A DNA stretch of 64,000 bases from Lachnospiraceae bacterium (GTDB lineage Bacteria > Bacillota > Clostridia > Lachnospirales > Lachnospiraceae), in NCBI GenBank assembly GCA_024403515.1, contig JAKSRS010000003.1, forward strand, positions 62,001 through 126,000. Reading direction: 5' to 3'. The notes below the pieces were generated by a model that did not search any database, had not been told where the DNA came from, and saw only the letters and a program-made list of their open reading frames with translations. A program made the translations under genes and the position numbers. How positions within the stretch are numbered: the stretch's first letter is position 1; each line of letters opens with the position of its first letter. Positions 35,517 through 44,051 of the stretch are shown here, piece by piece.

Positions 35517-36152
35517 ATGAAGAAACTTGCAATAATAGGAGATTCCTATTCTACATATGAAGGACATGTTCCGGAAGGATATTTTTGCTGGTACATGAAC
35601 AGTGGAAATGAATGCGAAAATGATATGCCATGTGCCGAAAAGACATGGTGGTATCAGCTTTCCAAAGAAAACGATTTGGAAATTGTCATGAACTGCAGCT
35701 TTAGCGGTAGTGCAGTGTGCTACTCAGGTTATCCTGATATGCCTGATAGAATTGGCTCCGCTTTTATTTCAAGAATGAAGGTTGATTTAGGAGAGAGAAG
35801 AACTACTCCTGAGCCTGATATCTTACTCATATTCGGTGGAACAAATGACTTTTGGGCTGAGGCACCACTTGGAGATATTAAGTACAGTGACTGGACGGAA
35901 GAGGATTTTGTAAACTTTTCTCCTTCTTACTGCTATATGCTTGATTATTTAAAGAAATGGAATCCCAAGGCTAAGATTTATAACATATTAAACGATGAAA
36001 TAACATCTTCCATAAGAGACATTATGAAAGAAGCCTGCAAGCACTATGGAGTAGAAATGATAGAGCTTAAGAATATCGAAAAGCAGAACGGCCACCCCAA
36101 TACAATGGGTATGAGACAGATAGCTGATCAGGTATGTAAGGCTATTATGTAG
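35517..36152 (+). CDS. SGNH/GDSL-family hydrolase (putative esterase)
   Basis: The 211-aa protein has the SGNH blocks: IIGDSYST (nucleophile Ser), GGTNDFW (Asn) and NGHPNTMGM (catalytic His with upstream acid). It has no signal peptide, so it is cytoplasmic and may deacetylate sugars or oligosaccharides. ATG 35517 follows GGGGGTAAGG. It ends before a bidirectional terminator. Confidence 0.85.
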   Translation: MKKLAIIGDSYSTYEGHVPEGYFCWYMNSGNECENDMPCAEKTWWYQLSKENDLEIVMNCSFSGSAVCYSGYPDMPDRIGSAFISRMKVDLGERRTTPEPDILLIFGGTNDFWAEAPLGDIKYSDWTEEDFVNFSPSYCYMLDYLKKWNPKAKIYNILNDEITSSIRDIMKEACKHYGVEMIELKNIEKQNGHPNTMGMRQIADQVCKAIM

Positions 36153-36183
36153 TACAATTTAAAACTAAAATATAAAGATACTT

Positions 36184-36221
36184 AAAAGCCCTCTTTACCA
36201 AATACCGGTAAAGAGGGTTTT
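36184..36221. terminator. Bidirectional intrinsic terminator
   Basis: CCCTCTTTACC (36189-36199) pairs with GGTAAAGAGGG (36207-36217), flanked by an A-run and a T-run, between convergent genes. Confidence 0.9.
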
Positions 36222-36242
36222 ACTATTCAGGCGATTTTCTTT

Positions 36243-38033
36243 TTATTCAGAATACACATATTCATATGGTTCAGTCAGGTTCTCTTCATCTGACGGATCC
36301 CATCCATATCGTTTAAACACTTCAAGAGTGTTTACCATAGTATCGGAAAGGATAAACTTATGATAACTATAGGAAGGAAAGTATGAAGCAGAAGCATCAG
36401 TTGTTTCAAATTCGATGAAAATTGCGTCATCAAAACTTGTTAAATCATATCTGTAGTTTCCTTCTTCAAGGTCTTTTATAAAGGCCTCATATACTTCCTG
36501 CAATTCCAAAGTCGCGTCCAGACCATATCCACGAACAATATTTCCCCAGGTACTTATGTAAGTAATCTCACCATTCTTGGTAATGTTTTTAGCTTCCTTT
36601 AACATTAAATACTGGTTAGACATGAAGTCTTTTAATGCATCAGAAGAAGGGAAATCTGCTTTAAAATCAGGAACACCAAGCATACAAGGGTAGGATCTGT
36701 TTATCATTCTTCCGTCTTTTAAATAGTACTTTATGCCGCAAATGTAATGTGAATTTGTAGCAACCTTGTAGGTATTCAAAGAAGCTTCCTTATCCTCGAT
36801 GAAATACTTGTGAAGATTTGTTGCAAGTTCAAAGGTATCCGGTGTGTCAAGTGTAATCATGGTATTGTCATAAGATACCGTTACAGCAGTGATTTCATCA
36901 ATATCGGGAACAAACTCTTCGGCATTAAATACGTCAAAAGAAGCAATAAAGCATATTATTATAAGTGCCGAAGATGTCGCTATTAAGCCTGGAAGAAGTT
37001 TCTTTTTAAATACAGCGAAAGTCTTGTTAAGAAGCATGATGGATGCATAGTAGCCAACAATACCAGAAATAACGACTAAAACTGACATTACAAGCTTGTT
37101 ATAGTAAATAGATGAAAAGCCCAAAAGGAAATACAAAAGCTCCGCTAGAGGTATTGCAACAATGCCTGAAACAATAGAGGTAAATACAGGCTTTAACCAT
37201 GAAACTGATATTGTATCTCCGGCAGATTCGCTTTTTCTTTTGGTATATATAAAGTAGCAAACTACAAGCAGTGCAATGGATACTAAGGTGTAAATATAGA
37301 CACAACCTGCCCCAAGAAGGTTGCTTGTCTTGGTAGTACTTGAAACATATAGCAAGGTGTTAGATATCTTAATAAAAGGAGAAAGAAATTCTGCAACACC
37401 TGCATAGTTTCCGGAGTAGCCATATATATAACCGCTTGCAAACACCTCAATAAGATATTCTACTCCGGCTGCCAGGGTATTGATTCCAACATATAAAAAT
37501 GGAAGGGCTAAAATATTACCGGTTATATGGGCAGACAAAGTTCCGATACTGAACATGATGATTGAAAGGCCAATAGTTACACTCATGAAAGTAAGCATAG
37601 CGCATACATCACCATTACCAAAATATATACCTATAAGTTCATAGAGAATTCCATATACCAAAACAGGAGCAATAAGCATCGTAAGTCCCGAAAGAACATT
37701 TGTAATGTAAAGGGCAGTTCTTGTGACAGGAATGGAATGCATAAGTGAAATGCTCTTAGCACTGTACATATAACTCCAAACTGCCATAGAGACAATTAGA
37801 GCATACATAAACATCAGTATACCTGAAACGTAGTCGGTTGATGAGAGGAACAAGTCTCTAATGGATAAAAAATTCAAATCTTCATCTAAAGTCTGTTTGT
37901 AATTAATAATGGAAACGAGTTTGCCTAGAGGAATCATAGCTGAGAAGAATACGGTGATCCCCCAGATAGGCCAAAATCTCGACATGTTTTTCCTATAAAT
38001 TGTCGGGCTAAAGAACGAGATCTTTGACTTCAT
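36243..38033 (-). CDS. ABC-2 type exporter permease (YtrC/D-like)
   Basis: The 596-aa protein has about ten hydrophobic segments in the first 350 residues, then a soluble C-terminal domain of some 220 residues that is likely extracytoplasmic. The N-terminus contains SKISFFSPTIYRKNMSRFWP, and SISLMHSIPVTRTALYITN is typical of ABC-2 permeases. AGGAGG lies 8 bases upstream of ATG 38033, and the gene overlaps the ATPase by 26 bases. It forms an exporter with that ATPase, probably for cell-envelope-active compounds. Confidence 0.75.
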   Translation of the reverse strand: MKSKISFFSPTIYRKNMSRFWPIWGITVFFSAMIPLGKLVSIINYKQTLDEDLNFLSIRDLFLSSTDYVSGILMFMYALIVSMAVWSYMYSAKSISLMHSIPVTRTALYITNVLSGLTMLIAPVLVYGILYELIGIYFGNGDVCAMLTFMSVTIGLSIIMFSIGTLSAHITGNILALPFLYVGINTLAAGVEYLIEVFASGYIYGYSGNYAGVAEFLSPFIKISNTLLYVSSTTKTSNLLGAGCVYIYTLVSIALLVVCYFIYTKRKSESAGDTISVSWLKPVFTSIVSGIVAIPLAELLYFLLGFSSIYYNKLVMSVLVVISGIVGYYASIMLLNKTFAVFKKKLLPGLIATSSALIIICFIASFDVFNAEEFVPDIDEITAVTVSYDNTMITLDTPDTFELATNLHKYFIEDKEASLNTYKVATNSHYICGIKYYLKDGRMINRSYPCMLGVPDFKADFPSSDALKDFMSNQYLMLKEAKNITKNGEITYISTWGNIVRGYGLDATLELQEVYEAFIKDLEEGNYRYDLTSFDDAIFIEFETTDASASYFPSYSYHKFILSDTMVNTLEVFKRYGWDPSDEENLTEPYEYVYSE

Positions 38034-38904
38034 AGTTTAAACCTCCTAATTCGTAGACAAATATTTCTTCAAGTGTTAAAGGAATCGCATCAACTAAAAT
38101 AGGGTCAAAGAGATTGACGCACTTTATAGCTTCGTCGCGGCTCATCCTAAGTATAAGGGTATGAACACGACCAAGAGTAGACTTATGAATTGCAGGAATC
38201 TCTTCGGGTATTGTGTTTACTCTTTCAGGGAATACAACCTGAAGCTTAACCATATTATCCTGAAGTTCGCTTAAACTTCTTTCAATAATAACCTTTCCGT
38301 GATTCATGATTCCAACATGGTCACATACGTCTTCAAGTTCTCTAAGATTGTGAGACGATATTAAAACTGTAGTGCCCCTTTCAGTAACATCATTCATCAT
38401 AAGACTCCATACCTGGCGACGCATAACAGGATCAAGTCCGTCGACAGGTTCGTCGAGAATAAGATAGTCGGGCATGGAAGAAAGAGCAAGCCAGAATGCA
38501 ACCTGCTTCTGTTGTCCTTTCGAAAAGTTTCTTATGGGACGATGTAAATCCAAAGGGAAGGCTTCTTTAAGCTTTTCAAATCTTTCTTCGCTAAAGGAAG
38601 GATAGATTCCTTTATAGAATTTCTTCATATCAAGAATAGTTGAAGAGCCAAAATAAAACCAGTCATCGGGAATAGATGCTATTCTTGCTTTAAGTGCAGC
38701 ATTTTCCCAGATGTCTTCTCCATCAATGCGTACAGTTCCGCTTGAAGGCTTATATATTCCAAGAAGATTTCTAAGTAAGGTCGACTTGCCGGCTCCGTTA
38801 GGACCAACGAGGCCGTAAATGGATCCTTTATTAACTGTAATATTGGCATTATCAAGTGCCGTAAAATTATCAAAAGTTTTGGTTAAATTTTTAATTTCGA
38901 TCAA
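38008..38904 (-). CDS. ABC exporter ATPase (YtrB-like)
   Basis: The 298-aa ATPase has Walker A GPNGAGKST, signature NFSKGQQKQVAFWLAL and Walker B YLILDEPVDGLDPV. A C-terminal extension of about 85 residues (ELQDNMVKLQVVFPE onward) is usual in YtrB-type subunits. It overlaps the GntR gene by 4 bases and the permease by 26, so all three genes are coupled. Confidence 0.85.
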   Translation of the reverse strand: MIEIKNLTKTFDNFTALDNANITVNKGSIYGLVGPNGAGKSTLLRNLLGIYKPSSGTVRIDGEDIWENAALKARIASIPDDWFYFGSSTILDMKKFYKGIYPSFSEERFEKLKEAFPLDLHRPIRNFSKGQQKQVAFWLALSSMPDYLILDEPVDGLDPVMRRQVWSLMMNDVTERGTTVLISSHNLRELEDVCDHVGIMNHGKVIIERSLSELQDNMVKLQVVFPERVNTIPEEIPAIHKSTLGRVHTLILRMSRDEAIKCVNLFDPILVDAIPLTLEEIFVYELGGLNYEVKDLVL

Positions 38905-39263
38905 TGCTTACTACCCTCCTCAATGATTTTTTTTATTTCTTCAGAGGTAACCCCTAAGCTTTTAAGCTCTTTAATGATATCAAAGATTTTTTTCTTTAAT
39001 GTTTCAATGTGTTGCTTGTCTTTACCGTTGAGATTATTTACAAAGCTTCCCTTACCGGGAACAGAGTAAATGAAACCTTCTGATTCAAGGTCGTTGTAGG
39101 CCTTCTGTATAGTGTTTGGATTAATAGATAAATCCATGGCCAATGATCTGACAGAAGGTAATTTTTCGTCAGGTTTCAGACCACCACACAGGATGAGCCT
39201 TACATAAGAATCCTTGATCTGCTCATATATGGGACGTGAATCCCGCAAGTTAAGCTGAATCAT
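38901..39263 (-). CDS. GntR family regulator, YtrA subfamily
   Basis: The 120-aa protein has an N-terminal GntR winged HTH (EQIKDSYVRLILCGGLKPDE, PSVRSLAMDLSINPNTIQKA) and a short C-terminal helical tail, the YtrA architecture. YtrA-type regulators repress their own ABC operon and are released by cell-wall antibiotics in Bacillus. It is the first gene of the ABC operon and a near-perfect palindrome overlaps its promoter. Confidence 0.9.
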   Translation of the reverse strand: MIQLNLRDSRPIYEQIKDSYVRLILCGGLKPDEKLPSVRSLAMDLSINPNTIQKAYNDLESEGFIYSVPGKGSFVNNLNGKDKQHIETLKKKIFDIIKELKSLGVTSEEIKKIIEEGSKH

Positions 39264-39280
39264 ACGACTCCTTTCTACAC

Positions 39281-39333
39281 AACTGTACTACTTGTGCTAG
39301 TACAGTTATAACACGCTCGACATAATACGTCAA
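39281..39333 (-). promoter_or_regulatory. YtrA-type promoter and operator
   Basis: On the minus strand TTGACG (39333-39328) and TATAAC (39310-39305) are 17 bases apart. A perfect 10-bp inverted repeat, AACTGTACTA (39281-39290) and TAGTACAGTT (39298-39307), overlaps the -10 and the start site. The GTACTA/TAGTAC core matches what is known for YtrA-family operators. Confidence 0.8.
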
Positions 39334-39432
39334 CTGTAAGATAGGTTTATGCTATTTTGAAGGGTTTATTCATTATATAATTACACATGATTAGAGGAAT
39401 CTAATTCTATTGAGGAAAAGGAAGGAGAATGA

Positions 39433-40377
39433 GTGTCCATGGAAAAGCTGGGTTACATTAAAGGCATTAGTTATGCAGTTTTTATTGGTGCGGGTAAGAT
39501 TACTTCACTAGAGTCCAAAGAAAGTTTGAGGTTAGCAAAGGAGCGTACAAATGCCAACAGCATTACACTTGTACCCAACGTTTTGCAGGAAACACCTCAG
39601 TCTGAAGAGATAGACTTTCTTTCGCCTGCAACAATGACTGATGACGAGATTAAGGAGATAGTAGAGTATATCCATGATCTTGGAATGACTGTAATACTTA
39701 AGCCTACAGTAAACTGTAAGAATGGAACGTGGAGAGCCCACATTAATTTTTTTGAAAAGGATGTTCCCTGTGAACCTAAATGGTCCAACTGGTTTAATTC
39801 ATATGCCAGAATGCAGGCCCATTTTGCAGCACTTGCACAGCAGACCGGATGTGAAATGTTTATTCCCGGTTGCGAGATGGTAATGAGTGAGCACAGAGAG
39901 CAGGAATGGAGAAATGTTATAAGTGCTGTAAGAAGCGAGTATTCAGGACTTGTATCATACAACACCGACAAGTACCAGGAAGGAAACGTAAAGTGGTGGG
40001 ACGCTGTCGATGTCATTTCTTCAAGTGGATACTATCCCATTGATAAGTGGGATCAGGAATTAGACAGAATAGAAAAGGTTGTAAAGAAATATAATAAACC
40101 CTTCTTCTTTGCTGAAGTAGGATGCATGTCAGCTAAGGGTTCTAAAATGGTTCCCAACGACTGGTGTATTTCAAACATCTCAGATTTGGAAGGTCAGAAG
40201 CAGTGGTATGAAACCATGTTTGCTGCAATTTCTAAAAGAGATTGGGTTGAAGGTGTGTCATTATGGGATTGGAAAGAACGCCTTTATAAGCCCGAAAGCA
40301 TTGAAAACGCAGTAAATTACCAGATTTACGCTAAGCCTGCCGAAGCAGTTGTAAAGGAATACTTTTCAAAGTTATAA
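39433..40377 (+). CDS. GH113-like glycoside hydrolase (beta-mannanase type)
   Basis: The 314-aa TIM-barrel protein has no signal peptide. PGCEMVMSE carries the probable acid/base (Glu148) and FFAEVGC the nucleophile (Glu228), as in GH113 mannanases. KPTVNCKNGTWRAHI is also typical. Starts GTG 39433 (GGAG 5 bases upstream) and ATG 39439 (11 bases) are both possible. It would degrade manno-oligosaccharides in the cytoplasm. The 3' end overlaps the convergent membrane-protein gene by 6 bases. Confidence 0.75.
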   Translation: MSMEKLGYIKGISYAVFIGAGKITSLESKESLRLAKERTNANSITLVPNVLQETPQSEEIDFLSPATMTDDEIKEIVEYIHDLGMTVILKPTVNCKNGTWRAHINFFEKDVPCEPKWSNWFNSYARMQAHFAALAQQTGCEMFIPGCEMVMSEHREQEWRNVISAVRSEYSGLVSYNTDKYQEGNVKWWDAVDVISSSGYYPIDKWDQELDRIEKVVKKYNKPFFFAEVGCMSAKGSKMVPNDWCISNISDLEGQKQWYETMFAAISKRDWVEGVSLWDWKERLYKPESIENAVNYQIYAKPAEAVVKEYFSKL

Positions 40378-41046
40378 AGTATAGGCCTGGCAGACCGTGA
40401 TAATTCTATAGACTGCTGTAAAGAAGAATACAACATGAAGAAGCCAAAGTTTACCTGGAAGCTTCTTCATAGATTTGAAAAGAACAATAATGAATAAGTA
40501 GCTGGCTATAAAAGATGCCAGATAGTAAAGCCCGGGAAACGGTATGGATACAAGAATTGCGATAAACGCGCAAATCATCATTATCCAGTCGGATTTTTCG
40601 GGCTTTATGTTTTTAATTACATAATTAACACCACAAAGAAGAACAATAAGAGGAATCTCGATTCTAAAGTGGTGAATAAATTCGGTAGTAAGAAATTCAG
40701 TATCGAGGTATGGCTTAAAAGCATCTAAAGATCTGAAAAGACCAAGTACGTATGCAGTAGAGATTGACGGCATAAGGGCAATATATGTAATCAAAAACAA
40801 ACTAAAATCATGAATTGATCTTTCTTTCACAGCCATGACAGGAATAAAAAGAAGTGCTACAAGCAAAGCAAAGAATATAATATCAGTAGCAATATCAAAA
40901 GGAACTCTTGAGGGAGCATTTAACATAAGGCAAAAGAAAAATCCTACCCCTTCTGCAGACTGCATATCATGAATGGCATAAGCGCAAAGCGATAGCATGA
41001 CAATTATTGAACACAGTGAAAATACAAAATTAAGAGCTTTTTTCAT
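40372..41046 (-). CDS. Uncharacterised polytopic membrane protein
   Basis: The start is ATG 41046 behind AAGGAGAA. The longer frame to 41088 overlaps the upstream gene and has no site. The 224-aa protein has six to seven hydrophobic segments and a Lys-rich N-terminus, and no motif I recognise. It follows the DUF6056-like gene on the same strand with 20 bases between, so the two may work together. Confidence 0.6.
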   Translation of the reverse strand: MKKALNFVFSLCSIIVMLSLCAYAIHDMQSAEGVGFFFCLMLNAPSRVPFDIATDIIFFALLVALLFIPVMAVKERSIHDFSLFLITYIALMPSISTAYVLGLFRSLDAFKPYLDTEFLTTEFIHHFRIEIPLIVLLCGVNYVIKNIKPEKSDWIMMICAFIAILVSIPFPGLYYLASFIASYLFIIVLFKSMKKLPGKLWLLHVVFFFTAVYRIITVCQAYTL

Positions 41047-41066
41047 GAAAGATCGTTTCTCCTTAA

Positions 41067-42197
41067 TTAGTAGTAGTAGCAGACACAAACGTACATTTCA
41101 ATGACACTGTAGACATAGGTACAGATGATAAAAATGTTACTTATAAGGCTGAATTTAGGAAATCTTTCGCTTATCTGTTCCAAAAATGAAAGGATAAGAA
41201 CTATCAGTAAAATCATTATTCCAAACACGGCTCTTGGAGGGAAATGAGGAGATAAAATCATTGCTCCAAAGGCAAGAATCGAAGAAATAATAAGGACGAT
41301 ATCCCGATTAGAAACCTTAAATCCTAACACCATGGTAACTACGGTAAACAAAGTTACTGCAATAACAAGTGGAGGCAAAAGAAAGCTGCATGCACCTGTA
41401 AGCATGGAAAGAGCACGTTCAATAATGGTTCTTAATAGGCCGGAGTTATTTGTGAAAGCTGATCTTACAAAGTTACCGGGAGCAACAATAACAAGAAAGC
41501 TTCCTATCAAAGAAGAAATACAGCCAAGAGTCATCCACCAGGGGATGCGGTCGTATTTTTTGTTTTTCTTTACAAGGAAAATAACCATAAGACTTAAGAT
41601 AAAACTTGCAGGTCCCATGTTCTCATTGCTCCAGCCGGTGATAAGACCAAGAGGGACAATCCAGAAAGTTATACCGGGTAATGCTTTTATTGAATCATCT
41701 TCAAGCTCTCTTAAAAAAACTTTTATAAAAGTTAAGATCCATACAGTAGAGTAGAGATAATTAACCGCACCCGACTGCCAGAACATATTGTAACGAAAAC
41801 TTGCATTGAGACTTATGATAAGTGAAAAGGAAGCATAAAAGTAGAAGAGCTTATGAATCCTTTCTTTTGCAAAAGAAGCAATTACAATGCAAAGCAGGAA
41901 GGTCATAAGAAGATTCATGATGTCACAAAAAAGCGCTCCACCCATAAGGTCGAACTGAAGAATAGTGTGAGTGATACTGCGACCGCCCCAGTTAAAGTAG
42001 TGCCAGATTTGGCTTTTGATAACATCAAGCGCACTTGAAAGTTTCTGGCCGGTAACAAGGTTAGTCTGGTACCAGATATCATCCATTACAAAGAAAGTGG
42101 CTCTTTGATATAAAAACTCCAAAACAGCCAGAATTATTACAGGAACAAAATATAACACTTTTAAAGGTCTGGTTTTTTTCACGTAATCACCATCCAT
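41067..42197 (-). CDS. Polytopic membrane protein, DUF6056-like
   Basis: The 376-aa protein has about nine to ten hydrophobic segments. An acidic loop after the first one (FFVMDDIWYQTNLVTG) and HYFNWGGRSITHTILQF resemble the DUF6056 group and, more distantly, GT-C transferases. ATG 42197 lacks a strong ribosome binding site; the GTG five codons later is an alternative. It follows rsmA by 18 bases. The function is not known. Confidence 0.6.
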   Translation of the reverse strand: MDGDYVKKTRPLKVLYFVPVIILAVLEFLYQRATFFVMDDIWYQTNLVTGQKLSSALDVIKSQIWHYFNWGGRSITHTILQFDLMGGALFCDIMNLLMTFLLCIVIASFAKERIHKLFYFYASFSLIISLNASFRYNMFWQSGAVNYLYSTVWILTFIKVFLRELEDDSIKALPGITFWIVPLGLITGWSNENMGPASFILSLMVIFLVKKNKKYDRIPWWMTLGCISSLIGSFLVIVAPGNFVRSAFTNNSGLLRTIIERALSMLTGACSFLLPPLVIAVTLFTVVTMVLGFKVSNRDIVLIISSILAFGAMILSPHFPPRAVFGIMILLIVLILSFLEQISERFPKFSLISNIFIICTYVYSVIEMYVCVCYYY

Positions 42198-42215
42198 AAG
42201 AAAATTTAGAATAGT

Positions 42216-43079
42216 CTATTTAACTTCAAGTAAGTCTGAAAGCTTGGCAAAATCAGAAAGGGTTAAGGCTTCACCACGAATTGTGGGTGATAAGTCCATC
42301 TTTTCAAGAGCTTCATAAACGCGTTCTTTGGTAACTCCATCTATGCCCGCATTAGTAAGTCCGTTAACCAGAGTCTTTCTTCTTTGGTTGAATGAGGCAC
42401 GAATAAGTGTAAACATAAACTGCTCATTATTTACTGAAATTGGGTTACTTTCGTGGCAGGTAAGCTTTATAACGGCACTGTCGACATTGGGTCTTGGAAT
42501 AAAGCAGTTAGCCGAAACAACCATAAGTACAGAGGGCTTAGCGTAGTACTGAACTGCAAGAGAAAGAGCACCGTAGTCTTTGGTACCGGGGCCGACCTGC
42601 ATTCTGTCAGCAACTTCCTTTTGAACCATTACGGTGATACTGTCAAGAGGAACATGGCTTTCAAAAAGTCCCATAATGATAGGAGTTGTAATGTAGTAAG
42701 GAAGATTGGCAACTACCTTTATAGGTCTTCCGTTATTGTATTCTTTGGCTAGGGCATTAATATCAACCTTTAAAACATCTTCATTGATAATAATCTTATT
42801 ATCGTAGTCTTTTAAAGTCTCATTTAAAATAGGAATGAGATTCTTATCAATTTCAACGGCGATTACCATTCTTGCACTTTCACAAAGATACTGCGTCATA
42901 GTACCAATACCGGGTCCGATTTCAAGAACACAGTCGTCTTTGGTGATGTTTGCACCTTCAATGATATTTTCAAGAATGTGAGTATCAATAAGGAAGTTCT
43001 GTCCGTATTTCTTCTGGAAAGAAAAGTTAAATTTTTCAAGAACTTCTATTGTATTAGAGTAAATTCCAAGGTTAGCCAT
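42216..43079 (-). CDS. rsmA: 16S rRNA (adenine(1518)-N6/adenine(1519)-N6)-dimethyltransferase
   Basis: The 287-aa protein has the KsgA/RsmA blocks KKYGQNFLID, VLEIGPGIGTMT (SAM motif I), VVANLPYYITTP (motif IV) and SFNQRRKTL near the C-terminus. It dimethylates two adjacent adenines near the 3' end of 16S rRNA. GGAG is 6 bases upstream of ATG 43079. It lies 11 bases after tatD, a gene pair common in Firmicutes. Confidence 0.95.
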   Translation of the reverse strand: MANLGIYSNTIEVLEKFNFSFQKKYGQNFLIDTHILENIIEGANITKDDCVLEIGPGIGTMTQYLCESARMVIAVEIDKNLIPILNETLKDYDNKIIINEDVLKVDINALAKEYNNGRPIKVVANLPYYITTPIIMGLFESHVPLDSITVMVQKEVADRMQVGPGTKDYGALSLAVQYYAKPSVLMVVSANCFIPRPNVDSAVIKLTCHESNPISVNNEQFMFTLIRASFNQRRKTLVNGLTNAGIDGVTKERVYEALEKMDLSPTIRGEALTLSDFAKLSDLLEVK

Positions 43080-43090
43080 AAGGTCTCCAA

Positions 43091-43855
43091 TTATTCTATG
43101 TTAAAAAGTTTTTTGGCGTTCTTTTCAGTAATATCAATGACTTCTTCACAGGATAAGTTCTTAAGTCTTGCAATTTCCTCAACAACATAAGGAAGGTACA
43201 AAGAGGAATTTCTCTGGCCTCTGAAGGGTGTAGGAGCAAGGTAAGGACAATCCGTTTCAAGAAGTATGTTTTCTATGGGAACAGATTCAACTACTTCTTT
43301 AAGAGTCTTGGAGTTTTTAAAGGTAACAACTCCGCCGACACCAATATAATAACCCATTTTTACATATTCTGCCGCTATTTCTTTGGAAGAAGAAAAGCAG
43401 TGAATAACCCCCTTTTTGGGAGGGCCGAATTTCTTCATGATATCCAAGGTATCCTGTGTGGCATCTCTTGCGTGGATGATAACAGGAAGGTCATTTTCTT
43501 TTGCAAGATTTAGCTGATAGATGAAGGCTTCCTTCTGAATTTCAGGGTCCGGTCCGTCATAGTGGTAATCAAGACCAATTTCACCGATTGCAACAACATT
43601 ATGAGCTTTAACCATTGCTTCAAGCTCTTTTCGATGGCTTGCATCAAGCTGCAGGGCGCTACCGGGATGAATACCTAATGTAAGATGCAAAAAGTCGTAC
43701 TTTTCACACATTTTTATCATACGGGCAAAAGAAGACCAGTCGGCAGCAGCAGCTATAACGTGACCGATATTTTTTTCATTTAATGATAATAATAATTCAT
43801 CACGATCAACGTCAAAAGCTTCGTCATCGTAATGTGAATGAGAGTCAAAAATCAT
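43091..43855 (-). CDS. tatD: TatD family metal-dependent DNase
   Basis: The 254-aa TIM-barrel hydrolase has DSHSHYD (metal ligands; the usual form is DxHxH), AIGEIGLDYH, PVIIHARDA, GVIHCFSSS and LLETDCPYLAP, all TatD signature blocks. The family has 3'-5' exonuclease or deoxyribonuclease activity. It is the first gene of a minus-strand group with rsmA and two membrane proteins. Confidence 0.95.
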   Translation of the reverse strand: MIFDSHSHYDDEAFDVDRDELLLSLNEKNIGHVIAAAADWSSFARMIKMCEKYDFLHLTLGIHPGSALQLDASHRKELEAMVKAHNVVAIGEIGLDYHYDGPDPEIQKEAFIYQLNLAKENDLPVIIHARDATQDTLDIMKKFGPPKKGVIHCFSSSKEIAAEYVKMGYYIGVGGVVTFKNSKTLKEVVESVPIENILLETDCPYLAPTPFRGQRNSSLYLPYVVEEIARLKNLSCEEVIDITEKNAKKLFNIE

Positions 43856-43978
43856 GATACAAAAACCTTTATCTTTAAAATTCTAACCATAATATAGTTG
43901 ATTTACAAAAATGTGGCAAGAAAAACAAAAAATTGCGATAAAATCACATTTTCGATTATGGATTTGTTAATCTCTTTT

Positions 43979-43987
43979 TGCTATAAT
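43979..43987 (+). promoter_or_regulatory. Extended -10 promoter for the oxidoreductase-hypAB operon
   Basis: TGCTATAAT is a perfect extended -10, about 65 bases before the ATG at 44052. No good -35 is seen, as is usual for extended -10 promoters. Confidence 0.55.
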
Positions 43988-44051
43988 ACTCGAACACTCG
44001 GGGAGATATGTACTAGAGTAAACACACTATTTTATTAGGAAGGTATAAGTC

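Noticed and set aside
41332-41754. Plus-strand open frame of 140 codons
   Set aside because: It is antisense to the DUF6056-like gene; basic, low-complexity product with no start signal.
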